From Dactylonectria macrodidyma (lineage: Eukaryota; Ascomycota; Sordariomycetes; Hypocreales; Nectriaceae): a stretch of DNA of 64,000 nt. Below the pieces are notes generated by a model. The model was not told the origin of the DNA. It did not search any database and worked only from the letters and a program-made list of their open reading frames with translations. Below, in pieces: positions 1-10,733 of the stretch (position 1 is its first letter; each line of letters starts with the position of its first letter). Where the stretch lies: assembly GCA_020744425.1 (NCBI GenBank), contig JAGMUV010000006.1:930001-994000 (forward strand). The letters are read 5' to 3'. The translations under genes were made by a program, and so were the position numbers.

Positions 1-967
1 CCCAAGCCCGATCACGAGAAGAAGCGCTTCACGAACATTGCTGTTCCGTCCATGCAGCGATTCGTCACTGACAGTGGTAAACTAGCAGAGTTGGATGGCT
101 TACTCTTCAAGCTCAAGAATGAGGGTCACCGCGTTCTGCTGTACTTCCAGATGACTCGCATGATTGATATGATGGAGGAGTACTTGACGTACCGCAACTA
201 CAAGTACTGCCGTCTGGATGGATCTACTAAGTTGGAAGATCGACGTGATACGGTTCACGACTTCCAGACTCGCCCCGAAATCTTCATCTTCCTGTTGTCG
301 ACTCGTGCTGGTGGTCTCGGTATCAACCTGACAAGTGCTGACACGGTCATCTTCTATGACTCGGATTGGAACCCAACCATCGATTCTCAGGCCATGGACC
401 GAGCCCATCGACTGGGCCAGACGAAGCAGGTTACGGTGTATCGTCTCATCACACGCGGCACCATTGAGGAGCGTATCCGCAAGCGCGCCTTGCAGAAGGA
501 AGAGGTGCAGCGTGTCGTTATTACTGGTGGCGGTTCGAGCGTTGACTTTTCTGGCCGTCGGGCTCCTGAGAACCGCAATCGTGATATCGCTATGTGGTTG
601 GCGGATGACGAGCAAGCTGCGATGATCGAGCAGCGCGAGAAGGAGATGCTCGAGTCTGGCGAATTTGAGAAGCAGCAAAAGAAGAAGGGTGGCAAGCGGA
701 AGAAGGCCGAGAACACGGCTAGTTTGGACGAGATGTATCATGAAGGTGAGCAAATGACACACGCTAAACTCTCGAGACATAATGCTAACGACGCGGACAG
801 GCGAGGGTAACTTCGATGATGGATCTAAGCAAGGGCTTTCTGGAACAGCCACGCCCGCTACGCCCGCTGAAAGTGACAGCAAGGTCAAGAAGGGAAGAGG
901 AAAGGGGTCCAGCAAGAGGGCCAAGACGGCTAAGCAACGACTGGCCATTGCGGATGGCATGGTGTAA
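1..967 (+). CDS. INO80: INO80 chromatin-remodelling ATPase, C-terminal part (5' truncated by window)
   Basis: Partial gene; coding blocks 1-745 and 801-967 give the last 303 residues. The 55-nt intron (746-800) has donor GTGAGC, a branch-like TGCTAACG and acceptor ACAG. The visible protein is the C-terminal RecA lobe of a SNF2 ATPase. It opens with [15 protein letters not shown], the usual entry to the helicase C domain of INO80, followed by motif V ([12 protein letters not shown]) and motif VI ([15 protein letters not shown]), then a charged Lys/Arg/Glu-rich tail ending in a basic [13 protein letters not shown] stretch. In the family this subunit is the motor of the nuclear INO80 complex, which slides nucleosomes and exchanges H2A.Z. 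Assignment to INO80 rather than SWR1 or Fun30 rests on the TDSGKL and [14 protein letters not shown] context and is strong but made from memory. Confidence 0.9.
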
Positions 968-1458
968 ACATGGACTCGCAACAAGCGCCGAGTCGCAGGG
1001 CGCGTGTAATAACAGACGCAAGGATGGGACTGCACGGGATATTCAGCGGAGTGAAAGGTGTATCATTTGTAACTCGGGATGTTTTGACGTTTTGGTGGGC
1101 ACTGATCTGGGCTGTGGACTGAAGGCTAGGACGGGAGTTGCTAGACAAGGACAACTAAAAAGCCAACAAGAAGACAGGAGGCAACCACGCCCTTCATGTA
1201 CCTGATGGGAGTGTACTTATATTGATAGACAAAGGACGATTATATCGCATTACACTTACAGCCACCCGTTTGTGGGATGACTTTTCCCTTGTCTGAGAGG
1301 CGGTTTCTTTGTACCTCTTGACAACAGTGGTGGCATCTACAAACAGGACATTCGACAAGCCTTCTCCACTGACATGATGGTTCGAGTAGGGTCGCAGCTC
1401 TCGTTCAGTGCCAGTCAGCGTTCCCTCCATAGTATCACTTCTGGGCGACTTTCATCAA
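968..1458. other. INO80 3' flank, no gene seen
   Basis: About 490 bases between the INO80 stop and the first tRNA-Glu. Only short overlapping frames occur; presumably 3' UTR and terminator of INO80. Confidence 0.5.
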
Positions 1459-1553
1459 TCCGGTATGGTGTAATGGCTAACATTTCGCGCTCTCATAACT
1501 TGAGAGATTCATCTTGATCCGCGGAGCTCAGGGTTCGATTCCCTGTACCGGAG
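1459..1553 (+). tRNA. tRNA-Glu(CTC), copy 1, 23-nt intron
   Basis: Acceptor TCCGGTA pairs with TACCGGA, discriminator G1553. The T arm is AGGGTTCGATTCCCT. Anticodon CTC at 1492-1494; anticodon stem TCGCG/CGCGG closes only after removing intron 1496-1518, which starts after A37. The intron holds GAGAG, complementary to CTCTC across the anticodon. A Pol III T6 run followed by GCC lies at 1564-1572. Confidence 0.97.
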
Positions 1554-1983
1554 TTGCCATTAATTTTTTGCCGTTTCCTAGTCTAATCACCATCACTGAT
1601 GTGTTTGAGTAATTGGTTCTTTTTGGGTTGTGGGTGTCCGTGATGGATGATCTGTGCGGGTGGTGGGGCTAACGACGGACCAGAGGGGTTCGTGCGAGTG
1701 TGAGTAATGTGAGAGTCCATGAAGGACTGAAAGAACATCTTGGCCTTTTGGATAAGGTGTAGGATATATATTTGTCGACTTCGACTTTTGCACTATTAGC
1801 TAGCCATCCAGATGTTTTGAGTTACTACTTGGCCGTCGTAAATGGCAATCCATATGTAGCTACAGCAGTTCTCCACCAATCGCGCAATGTACTCCCTCAT
1901 TTCGCAGCTTCATTGAAGCCCCAGCCGTCAGTGTTGATAGTGACAATCTCGAGCTCCCGAAACAAGCAACTAGCCAATCACAG

Positions 1984-2073
1984 TCCGGTATGGTGTAATG
2001 GCTAACATTTCGCGCTCTCATAACCTGAGAGATCAGTTCCGCGGAGCTCAGGGTTCGATTCCCTGTACCGGAG
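1984..2073 (+). tRNA. tRNA-Glu(CTC), copy 2, 18-nt intron
   Basis: Exons identical to copy 1; anticodon CTC at 2017-2019 and intron 2021-2038 (TAACCTGAGAGATCAGTT). A T5 terminator followed by GCC lies at 2085-2092. The upstream flank AACTAGCCAATCAC is shared with copy 5 on the other strand. Confidence 0.97.
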
Positions 2074-2713
2074 TCAATCTTCTCTTTTTGCCTTTCTGGT
2101 GACTTGGGAAGGATTCTTTTTTTGCTTGGTGTTGTTGCGTGGTCAGCCTGCGTTAGTGGGGGCGATGAGCATTCGTGGCGTGCGAGAGGAGAAAGGGTGT
2201 AGGACAAATGGAGTTCTGGCGAGGAGAGGGAGGGAGAAGACATGTGTGAATGTCATTTTTTATGACGTGAAATTGAAGAACCAGAAGATTGGATGTTAGT
2301 CTTGTGAGACATACTTGATTGACTGCACAACAGAGAGGCCTGCATTGGGCAAGATGGGAGGACATCCTAGACGTGGACTGACGACGAAGAGCTCGACACT
2401 GTACTGGCAGACGTATCGCAGGAGAGATTAAGAAGCGACGCAAGCATCATCCATCTCCTAACAACATGTATGTATGTAGGCGAATTATTGGCCCATCATG
2501 CGCATTTGACCAGGAGCTCAGGTCACAAATTGCACTGCGGCTCTTGACGCTGGTCACGATTGACAGAGCCCGACAATCGCCCAAAAAGGTAATTCCACAC
2601 CGACCCGCAAAACTCAATCTAGCGCCGTTTCGATCTGCAAACTCTTCTCACGACGCTGGCCATGAAGAAGTCAACAAACCCAGCAAAACGAAAGGGCCAG
2701 AGACAAAAAGAAA
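2074..2713. other. Spacer between tRNA-Glu copies 2 and 3
   Basis: 640 bases with no convincing coding sequence. Short open frames here have no recognisable protein. The spacers 1554-1983, 2808-3284 and 3380-3920 look the same. Confidence 0.5.
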
Positions 2714-2807
2714 CTCCGGTACAGGGAATCGAACCCTGAGCTCCGCGGAACAAGTTGTTCTCTCAAGTTATGAGAGCGCGAAATGTTAGCCATTACACCA
2801 TACCGGA
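2714..2807 (-). tRNA. tRNA-Glu(CTC), copy 3, 22-nt intron
   Basis: Same exons as copy 1 on the minus strand. The intron between A37 and C38 is 22 nt and contains TTGAGAGAACAACTTG. The minus-strand 3' flank carries TTTCTTTTTG as terminator. The 5' flank (CAACAAATAACCATCCCA) nearly matches that of copy 7. Confidence 0.97.
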
Positions 2808-3284
2808 TGGGATGGTTATTTGTTGAAGTGTGGCATCGTTATCGCGTGCTAAGAAATGGCGCATGGAGGAGCCGGGAACGGATGGGATGAAACCGCCGAA
2901 CAAGAGCCGGTGACCATGTGGAACGGGCTGTGAGTTGGTCGCAAAGAAGAAGAAGAAGAATCGACTTTGGATGTGGTGGTTGTTTAGAGATCGGGTGGAA
3001 GGAGGTGTTGCACTTTGGTGCATTTTGAGTTGGGTTTGACAGGCGACAACAATCCGATAGACATCAAGGTAGCCAGCCGCCAGCCCGTAGATATCTGACA
3101 ACGACAGGTTAGTTAACTTGAGTCTCAGAATATTTGCAAAAAAATTGAACCCCGTGCCCAACCCATGTTCTTCCAAGCCTGGGGCTCAGTCTTTGCTCTC
3201 TCGGGTGCCATCCAGCATCGCCCACCATCAACACCACCAAGCAGCAAAAAGAAAATCGTCCAAACACTCAAAAAGAAGAGGCAA

Positions 3285-3379
3285 CTCCGGTACAGGGAAT
3301 CGAACCCTGAGCTCCGCGGATCAAGATGAATCTCTCAGGTTTTGAGAGCGCGAAATGTTAGCCATTACACCATACCGGA
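3285..3379 (-). tRNA. tRNA-Glu(CTC), copy 4, 23-nt intron
   Basis: Same exons on the minus strand. The intron begins AAACCTGAGAGATTC, differing from copy 1 at its first base and in the CCTGAG/CTTGAG position. Terminator CTTCTTTTTG in the minus-strand 3' flank; 5' flank CAACAATCACCACTA. Confidence 0.97.
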
Positions 3380-3920
3380 TAGTGGTGATTGTTGAAATCC
3401 GGCGACGCTAACGGGCACCAAGAGCGTGAACCTTGGCCGCTGCGGCGGGTGAGGTCGAGGAACGCGCGGGGTTCAGTAGCTGCGTGCGCTGTGGGTACTG
3501 GGAGCTCGTCGAGCGGTGACTGAACGCGTTGGGGATTGCATCCGAGCACTATATTTCGGGGCTTAGTGCTGTGTAACAATCAATTGGATTCGCTAATGAG
3601 TGTTTTGCGTTGGCACTGCTTTCCAGGGCGGTTGGAGGTGAGGCGAAGTTGCTTGGCTGGGAGCTTCAGCTTGGGTAGAGGGAGCTCAAGATCACAGACA
3701 GCTCTTTGCTCGTCGGAATCCCTTGCGGGAGGGGAAAACAGGAGGTTAAACAAATGAAGCGCTTTGGCTTCAGCAATGTTGACATTCTCCTTCGTCTTCA
3801 AGACGCAGAGAGTCGTTACGAAGCAGTCGGCCGCTATGACAGCCGCCGTTGTTGAGCATGCAAAAAGACAGGTTGGCTTCTGTCAGGAGAAAGGGCAGGG
3901 AGAGCAAAAAGAAGATATGA

Positions 3921-4010
3921 CTCCGGTACAGGGAATCGAACCCTGAGCTCCGCGGAACTGATCTCTCAGATTATGAGAGCGCGAAATGTTAGCCATTACA
4001 CCATACCGGA
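3921..4010 (-). tRNA. tRNA-Glu(CTC), copy 5, 18-nt intron
   Basis: Same exons on the minus strand; intron TAATCTGAGAGATCAGTT. Terminator CTTCTTTTTGC. The 5' flank CAACAACTAGCCAATCACAA matches copy 2, so the two are probably a duplicated pair in opposite orientation. Confidence 0.97.
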
Positions 4011-5898
4011 TTGTGATTGGCTAGTTGTTGAAACCTTGTCTCGCAATCGATTTAGAGGGAGGAATCATTTGCAAGCATCAACTTGGCCTGACATGAATGA
4101 GACATGTCGTTCTCGAAGCTGAAGCAAACATGCATAGGAGAACTTCTCCCTCCATTGACCTTTGGAGTGAGTGTGATCTACATTTTAATGCAGTTAAAGA
4201 CTTAATGCGGGGCGAATTCGAACACCGATTTCCCTGCAGTCCAAGTTAACCTGGAGGGCCTCGTGTCATGCCTCATGAATCGCGATGATCGGGTCTCAAT
4301 TTCCAACTGATGGTCTTATCGGGTAGCTTAATCACAGAGTACAAATACGTGAAAGCTTGCCGCCAGACGAACGGATATTCAGCTTTGCTATAATGAGTTG
4401 TCTGCAAGTCTGTCTGTCACTCTCGACGGCGATCCATCTTCGCTCTGACTTACATCAACTAGGCAACGAAATTCTGCCCCCTTGTGCTTACCATCCTTTG
4501 AAAGATGGCATTACGTAGCGCGCTCGTCATTATGGGCGCACGCATAGGACTTGCCATTACCTTATGACTAAGTGCATTGGCCTCGGGCAGCGTGTGGCAC
4601 TGGATGACTACTCACAGAAAGGCGCTTGTTGGACGGTGGAGTCGCTTCAAGACGATGACGTTGAGTTTGAGGCTCTAGAAATTTAAGTTGCTAGCCAAGA
4701 CAACTACGAAAGGTGCCGTCAACGTCGTAGATTCCTTGCTAGTCTAGGCGGGTGCTTCATCGATGGCATTGGTATTTTTGCGGACGGAGGATACTTGGTT
4801 GGGGGTTCCTAAACTCACAGTTCATGAGATTCAATGTACTCATGCGTGATTGCCACTCTGTTGAACGGCTATGAGGTCTCTGAGGTCATTCAGGTTGCAG
4901 CCGCGTCAAGGCGTGCGACATCTCGATTGATGTGCTTGATAAGCAGCGAGCTGCCTGATGCGACAACGAAGGAAAGTGGAGAATGTTTTTAAACTTAAGC
5001 TATCTGTAACTAAGCACTTAAAATAGGTGTGTTTATTTACATCCAATTATTTTGCGTTGGTGAGTGATTACGTTTGCGTGGCGTGTTGCTTACCGCTGAC
5101 GGCATGTCAGCTGCAATACGACTTATACGACATCCAGGAATTCAAGGCACAAAGCGCGGCTAGTTTGGTGAAGGGCATTTTACGGGGTGCAATTGTCTAC
5201 GAGATAAGGCACATGGAGACGAAAGATGTTGCTTAATATTTACTGATGTATGAATTGTGTGTGTTGAGACAAGGTGATATATGTATGGCGATGATCTGTT
5301 ACTACCTGGTTGCTAGTAGGTAGCGTAGATGTGCATGTATGACACTAGCAACCTGGACGGGCTTTGCATATCTTTCCCTGATCCGTCTGTTACCGATGAC
5401 ACGGCCTTTGTAACTCCGTCGACCAGAGCCGAGTCCGAGTCCGACTCACTTGGGCATTGTAGCCTTGCGAAGGATCTCAAGGATCGAATAGGTGGGCCCT
5501 GGCCGGTCGAACAGGAAGAGCCCTGGCTCTCCAAAAGTTGTCTAGCTCCTCCAATGGCGTTCCGTGTGCTCGCCATTGAATTCGTATACTCGCCAATGAA
5601 ATCGTGTGTTCTGCAATAGGATGCGCGTCTCTTTAAATTAGCCAGCGTAGAGACGGATCGCCTGGTGCCTACGCCCCTTATTGCGCCGTTGGAGATGGGT
5701 TGGCCCCGTTCGGCGGAGGCCCGCGGGTGCCGTAGGGCTATATAGATCCACTCGGACCTGACAACAATTGCGTATCATGGAGCATTTCACTATTTATTTC
5801 TACCAGGCGCTCTAGTGTCAGCATCTTCGCGTCTTCAGAGATCATTTTTTTGGGCCAAATCCGCCGTCGAGAATTGACCATAGCCGCAGCTGGCCACA
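4011..5898. other. Gene-poor stretch upstream of the acyltransferase gene
   Basis: 1.9 kb with no supported gene. Frames at 5027-5236 and 5329-5619 are short and match no family I recognise. No terminal repeats or transposase motifs were seen. A TATA-like element lies near the 3' end (separate entry). Confidence 0.5.
5739..5746 (+). promoter_or_regulatory. TATA-like element upstream of the acyltransferase gene
   Basis: TATATAGA about 150 nt before the proposed ATG at 5899. Plausible core promoter from sequence and distance only. Confidence 0.35.
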
Positions 5899-7490
5899 AT
5901 GGCAAAGCAAACATCGACCCCTGGCTCAAAGCCACGCAAAATTCGACAGCTGGGCCCATTGTACGTCCAATTTCCACGTGACTAAGAGGATTGGCTGACG
6001 GTAATTTGCATAGCGAAGCCTTTCAATCGGCATTGTTCCAACTTGACCTATACTGTGGCACCACCATAATATGTCGTTATGCCATTCCTGAGAACCTCCG
6101 AGACCCTAGCGTCCACGATAAGCTAGTGGATTTCTGGGAGCGTGCTGTAGCGGACACTGTTCTTCAGCATCCCCTTCTTCAGGTTGGCATCGTTGGGCGG
6201 GACTCAAAACACCCGGCATGGGTTCAACTCGATCACATCGACTTGTCTCAACACATCGAATGGCGGGTTTTTGACAACCTAGAGTCATACGAGGCCACTT
6301 TCGACAAAACCCTCAAGGAGGAGATCGATACCAAATTTGCCAGTCCTGAAACTCGACCTGGCTGGCGAGTTATTGTCTCCAGGTTGAGCGCCGAGAATTT
6401 GCTTGACGTCTTTTTTGTTTGGAGCCATACCAACACAGATGGCACTGGCGGGAAGCTATTTCACGAAACCCTGCTTCAGTCTCTCAACAAATTGCAAAAT
6501 GAAAGTAGCGAGTCAACTTTGGACAACCACTTAGTAAAGACAACAGCAACGGCGCAGAACCTTCCGCCGCCACAGGACACTGTGGGCAAATTCTCTTTCA
6601 CTCCGCAATTCACAGCAGCAATGCTGTGGAAGGAGTTCAAGCCGCAGATATTTGCTACTAAGAAACCTCCTCATAAGCTTCTGGCACCGCTTCACTTGAC
6701 TCAAACCGGAACGCAGTCGAGGAGATTGAGCATCGACAACGCCACTCTACAGAACGTGCTCGCTGCTTGTCGCACGCACAAGACCACCTTGACTGGTCTT
6801 CTGCACGGGATCACACTGGTTTCACTTGTCAACCTTTACAAGGAGGAAGCGCCGACCGAACTCATTAGCGAATCGCCTCTCAACCTGCGGCGGTTTTTAC
6901 CCTCGCGTCCGCCCGCTTTTCCCGAGTTCGAGCCCAGCAAAGCGATTGGGAATTTCGTCACCAAGATGGATCACATATACGACGAGACACTGGTATCCAA
7001 GATTCAAGGCCTCGCTCGAGGCGCCTCTACGGAATCGGAGACGATTGCTGCTCTCGAGGACGTCATGTGGTCTGTGTCCAAAACTGTGCGGCAAGAGCTC
7101 AAGGATAAGCTGGACATGGGGCTCAAGAACGAGCTATGTGGATTGATGAAGCTGGTGGGAGATTACCGAGGCTACTTCAAGGACCAGATGAAGAAGCCAA
7201 GGGACTCGTCTTGGCTTGTCACGAACTTGGGGGTCATCGATGGAGGGCTCTCTGCCGGCACCAATTCAGAAACCGCGCAAAGTTGGTCCATAGAGAGGGC
7301 GCATTTCTCTATTGGCGCCAATCTTATCAGTTCGAACCTGAGTATCTGCCCGGTAGCTGTGAAGGGCGGCCCGTTGGTGATTGGCTTTAGTTGGCAGGAT
7401 GAAGCCGTTGACAACAAGCTTGGAGAAGGTGCCGTCGCGGGTATTGACGCTTGGCTGAAGCACATTGGATCTAAGCAACAGAAAGTGTAG
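5899..7490 (+). CDS. Alcohol acetyltransferase-like (AATase family) acyltransferase
   Basis: Two exons: 5899-5960 and 6014-7490, 512 aa. The short first exon supplies MAKQTSTPGSKPRKIRQLGP, which joins in frame to FEAFQSALFQLDLY; RxLGPFExF is the typical N-terminal signature of the fungal AATase family (PF07247). The 53-nt intron has donor GTACGT and acceptor GCATAG. The acyl-transfer motif HxxxDG is present as HTNTDG (about residues 159-164), after WSH, inside a chloramphenicol-acetyltransferase-like fold. Family members transfer acetyl or other acyl groups from CoA to alcohols; the substrate cannot be told. The downstream frame alone has no ATG near its start, which supports the upstream exon. 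Isolated gene flanked by tRNA genes. Confidence 0.82.
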
Positions 7491-7819
7491 AAAGAGAGGG
7501 ATAATACTTTTAACAGACTGTTCTAGATTTCTTAGGGTTTGAATCAACGTTGGGGGAACGAGTGAAAGCTGCCAACAGCTAATTAGAGTGTTGGTGAGTG
7601 AGTGTGTAGGTTGGGCCTGAGGAGAGGAGACCTTACTTAATAGGCATAAAAATATAGCTGCCAACGAATTATTATAATACTTTCAGCAAGAAAGGTTTCA
7701 TCGAGCCACGTTTTAATATCAATCTGGAATTGGTCTTAAGACGGCAAGGCGTTCGTTTGCGATCACTATGGAGATCGCCCGGACTGCTTGAGGGGTTATT
7801 TGAGGCTCCATGACAATAA
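7491..7819. other. Spacer before the tRNA-Gly cluster
   Basis: Acyltransferase 3' flank. AT-rich towards its end (7630-7720); no gene seen. Confidence 0.5.
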
Positions 7820-7901
7820 GCGTGATTGGTTTAGTGGTAAAATTCTCCGTTGCCATTCGAGCAGCGTCGGGGAGCCCTGGGTTCGATTCCCAGATCACGC
7901 A
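7820..7901 (+). tRNA. tRNA-Gly(GCC), copy 1, 11-nt intron
   Basis: Acceptor GCGTGAT pairs with ATCACGC, discriminator A7901. D arm GGTTTAGTGGTAAAATTC and T arm TGGGTTCGATTCCCA. Anticodon GCC at 7852-7854. An 11-nt intron (TTCGAGCAGCG, 7856-7866) must be removed to close the anticodon stem CTCCG/CGGGG. Followed by T4 runs. Confidence 0.96.
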
Positions 7902-8489
7902 GTGTTTTCTTTTGGCTGTTCGCGCTTCTTTTTGTCCCCATTTCCAGTGATTGTCACTTGCGGGTCTGAGTGGTGGAGGATGAAGCGTTGTCCTGTGTGT
8001 AGGTGCCTGTAGGTGGGGGCTTACCCTAGAGCTTGATTTGTGGGAGCATTTTTTTTGGCTTTGCTTCCTTAACTTGTTAGATCGAGTTTCGTACTTGGGC
8101 ATTTAGCATCACTGTTTTATATGAGAGTATTAACTAAATGCGGGTGTTCTATTGCAAGTGGAGTAGTTTTGTGAACAAGTCCTGTTGAGTCGTTGACATC
8201 CAAGTTTCGGACTGTCTAAATGGCATCAAACGTCATATGCTAAAACCTGAGTCTCTTGTGGTACACCACAGAGCCGCACTGCAACTCCTCTGGGAGATTC
8301 CTTCGCGGAATTGAGTCACTCGTGTCTCTTCGTCATGGAAAAACTGACAGTAATTTACAATATTGAGTGGTACATGTGGGAATGATACCTCTGCTGGGCT
8401 CGCCTCGCTTAGTGTAACCCTCACGATCCACACTACTACCGGGACGCGTATATCCCTCATTTCGACTCCGAATTTGCATCAATAAATCA
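7902..8489. other. Spacer between tRNA-Gly copies 1 and 2
   Basis: Nothing recognised; only short frames with no family resemblance. Confidence 0.5.
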
Positions 8490-8571
8490 GCGTAATTGGT
8501 TTAGTGGTAAAATTCTCCGTTGCCATCCGAGCAACGTCGGGGAGCCCTGGGTTCGATTCCCAGATTACGCA
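8490..8571 (+). tRNA. tRNA-Gly(GCC), copy 2, 11-nt intron
   Basis: Acceptor GCGTAAT/ATTACGC, a compensatory A-T pair where copy 1 has G-C. Anticodon GCC; intron TCCGAGCAACG. Terminator TTTCTTTTGCC follows. Confidence 0.96.
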
Positions 8572-9585
8572 TTATCCATTTCTTTTGCCGTTTGGTGCCC
8601 CTGACACGGATGAGGACTTCTCTTTTTGACCCAGTCTTCTTCCCTGTGCTGGACATAGATGGCATTGTTCGCCGGGATCTAAAGTTAGTATTGGAGGTAT
8701 AGTTATAAGAACTGGCATCGAAAGCGAAAAAAGAGAGTGGTGTTAGTGATGAGTCTTGGGACAGGCATGGTAGAGGGTGGGTTGTAATCAAGTGTTAGTC
8801 AACATTGATTCTTAGTTCTGTCTAGGGGTAGGTCACAGCCCTTCCCATCTGTCCCCGTCAGAGTCTTGTTGTTTACATGATGCCATGGTCGCGGAGTCGA
8901 TATCAAAGTTGTTCCGGAACGCCTCTCACGAGGAGAAAGAGAACGCGGATTTGAAGGAGGGGTGGAACTTGCACCCGCGGTCTACAAGGTTTCAGATGGT
9001 GTCATTTGCTGATTGAATATGACCCTGTCCAGTTGGTGTTGCATGAATCTTTGCTTGGGCTGGACTGTGAGTAATACAAGTAGCGCTGTTCGCGGTTCAA
9101 CACACCTGTGCTCTCCTAAATTGACATAATCCCAAGCAAACCAGTGTTCCTACCTTCCAGTGGAGGGTGTGGCAGTGCTGATAACGTCAACAGAAGAACA
9201 CATGTCCGTGCTTCCAAGCCTTGTTCTTCAATTCGAGTGAACGGGTACGTTTATCTCTCTTAAGAGCTGAGTTTCAACTGTTCTCTACCTACCTTAAGCA
9301 GATTGGGTAGTTTGACTCCGGGTACATATTAGTAACTGCACGTAGCCGAGACGCACACCGTAGCTCACTTGAATGCACAGCAAGGACAGGCTTGTGTAAT
9401 TAAAAAGGAGGGGCCTGTAACACCAACTGTCGATGTCCACAATGCAACTCGAATTTCATCGAAGAGCACCGGGCTCGTGTTACAGCATACCTTAGTGTTC
9501 GTGAGGTAGGGCATGCTCTGACCGAGCTTGAGCAATTTGCTGCAACTGGCAAAAAGGAATCGTCCACCGGCGAACTCATTCGCAT
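8572..9585. other. Spacer inside the tRNA-Gly cluster
   Basis: About 1 kb without a supported gene, RNA or repeat. Confidence 0.5.
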
Positions 9586-9667
9586 TGCGTGATCTGGGAA
9601 TCGAACCCAGGGCTCCCCGACGCTGCTCGAATGGCAACGGAGAATTTTACCACTAAACCAATCACGC
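9586..9667 (-). tRNA. tRNA-Gly(GCC), copy 3, 11-nt intron
   Basis: Minus-strand copy with acceptor GCGTGAT/ATCACGC and intron TTCGAGCAGCG, identical to copy 1. The terminator CCTTTTTGCC lies about 30 nt past the 3' end, farther than in the other copies. Confidence 0.96.
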
Positions 9668-9788
9668 ATGCTGGTGTTTGTGAGGCTATCCCCACTTGAT
9701 GCATGAGTGTGTGGATGAATCGCCTCATGGTGTTGCATGCCCCTGATGGGGTTTGAAAATAAAGAGTGAGGGCAAAAAGAAAATTCGC

Positions 9789-9870
9789 TGCGTAATCTGG
9801 GAATCGAACCCAGGGCTCCCCGACGTTACACGAATGGCAACGGAGAATTTTACCACTAAACCAATTACGC
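9789..9870 (-). tRNA. tRNA-Gly(GCC), copy 4, 11-nt intron
   Basis: Minus-strand copy with acceptor GCGTAAT/ATTACGC as in copy 2, and a diverged intron TTCGTGTAACG. Terminator TTTTCTTTTTGCCC in the minus-strand 3' flank. Confidence 0.96.
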
Positions 9871-10733
9871 TTCGATGAAAATTTCGGCGAATTTGTGCTT
9901 CATATTCTTAGTGCCGTTGGCGAGCCCGGGAGTTCCGATGATGGTGTGCTGCCAAGTCGGCTGCGAAAATCCTTAGACACGAATTCTTCGCGCTCGATTC
10001 AAACAAGCTTTGACTGTTTAACTAGTCTCGGAAAAATTACATAAGAACTCATTATTCTGATATGGAATTGTCTCTTGATTATCTCTCCGTAATCCGTTTG
10101 TGCGTCCACGTCAACGCAACCACTTACCAGAATTTTGGGTGTGGCTGGCAGGGGTGTTAACACCATATTTGAGTATCATCCAAGGGATTTGACGCCAAGA
10201 GCCAGGGGTCAGAGGCAGCCCAGGCAGACCCTGCGCTCGTAATCCAATTTGACCACGTTGAAAAGTCCGTTGGAGTTTTCACACCGACCTAAGATGATTA
10301 GAAGGCAGTCCTAGCTGATGCGCTAGACATTGCGACTCAGTGCTGTCCCTGTTGTGCCTCGGCATGGCGTTCAATTTCTCCACCGAAACAAGGGTTCGGC
10401 GTAAGCGATGGAGCCGATAATGTTGAGATCTCAACCTCTGCGGACTTTGCAGGTACGTCACTGCCTCTGTTCCAGTAAACGTACGTGCGGCTCGGTGTTT
10501 GAACCTCGATCTAGGTTAACTCGTTTCGACTTTGACTCGGGCTGGGATTATCGGGTGCCTATTCGTAGTTGTCAGAGAGTACCTAAGACGGAGTCGGGAT
10601 GATGTTGATAAGCCAAGAGGGCCCACTGCCCCCGTTCAAGGTTCATTTATCACAACGTCCCGTCGCATCCTTTTCAGTCTTTTGACCGTTTTTTCCTTCG
10701 AGAATAAACTGAAATTGAACGTCACTCCTCATC
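9871..10733. other. Spacer and promoter region of the DUF829 gene
   Basis: No gene supported. The last 150 bases become pyrimidine-rich, as is usual upstream of fungal start codons. Confidence 0.45.

Noticed and set aside
5027..5236. 69-residue frame at the edge of the gene-poor stretch
   Set aside because: ATG present but no recognisable product.
4011..5898. Transposon relic
   Set aside because: No terminal repeats, target-site duplications or transposase/integrase words could be seen.
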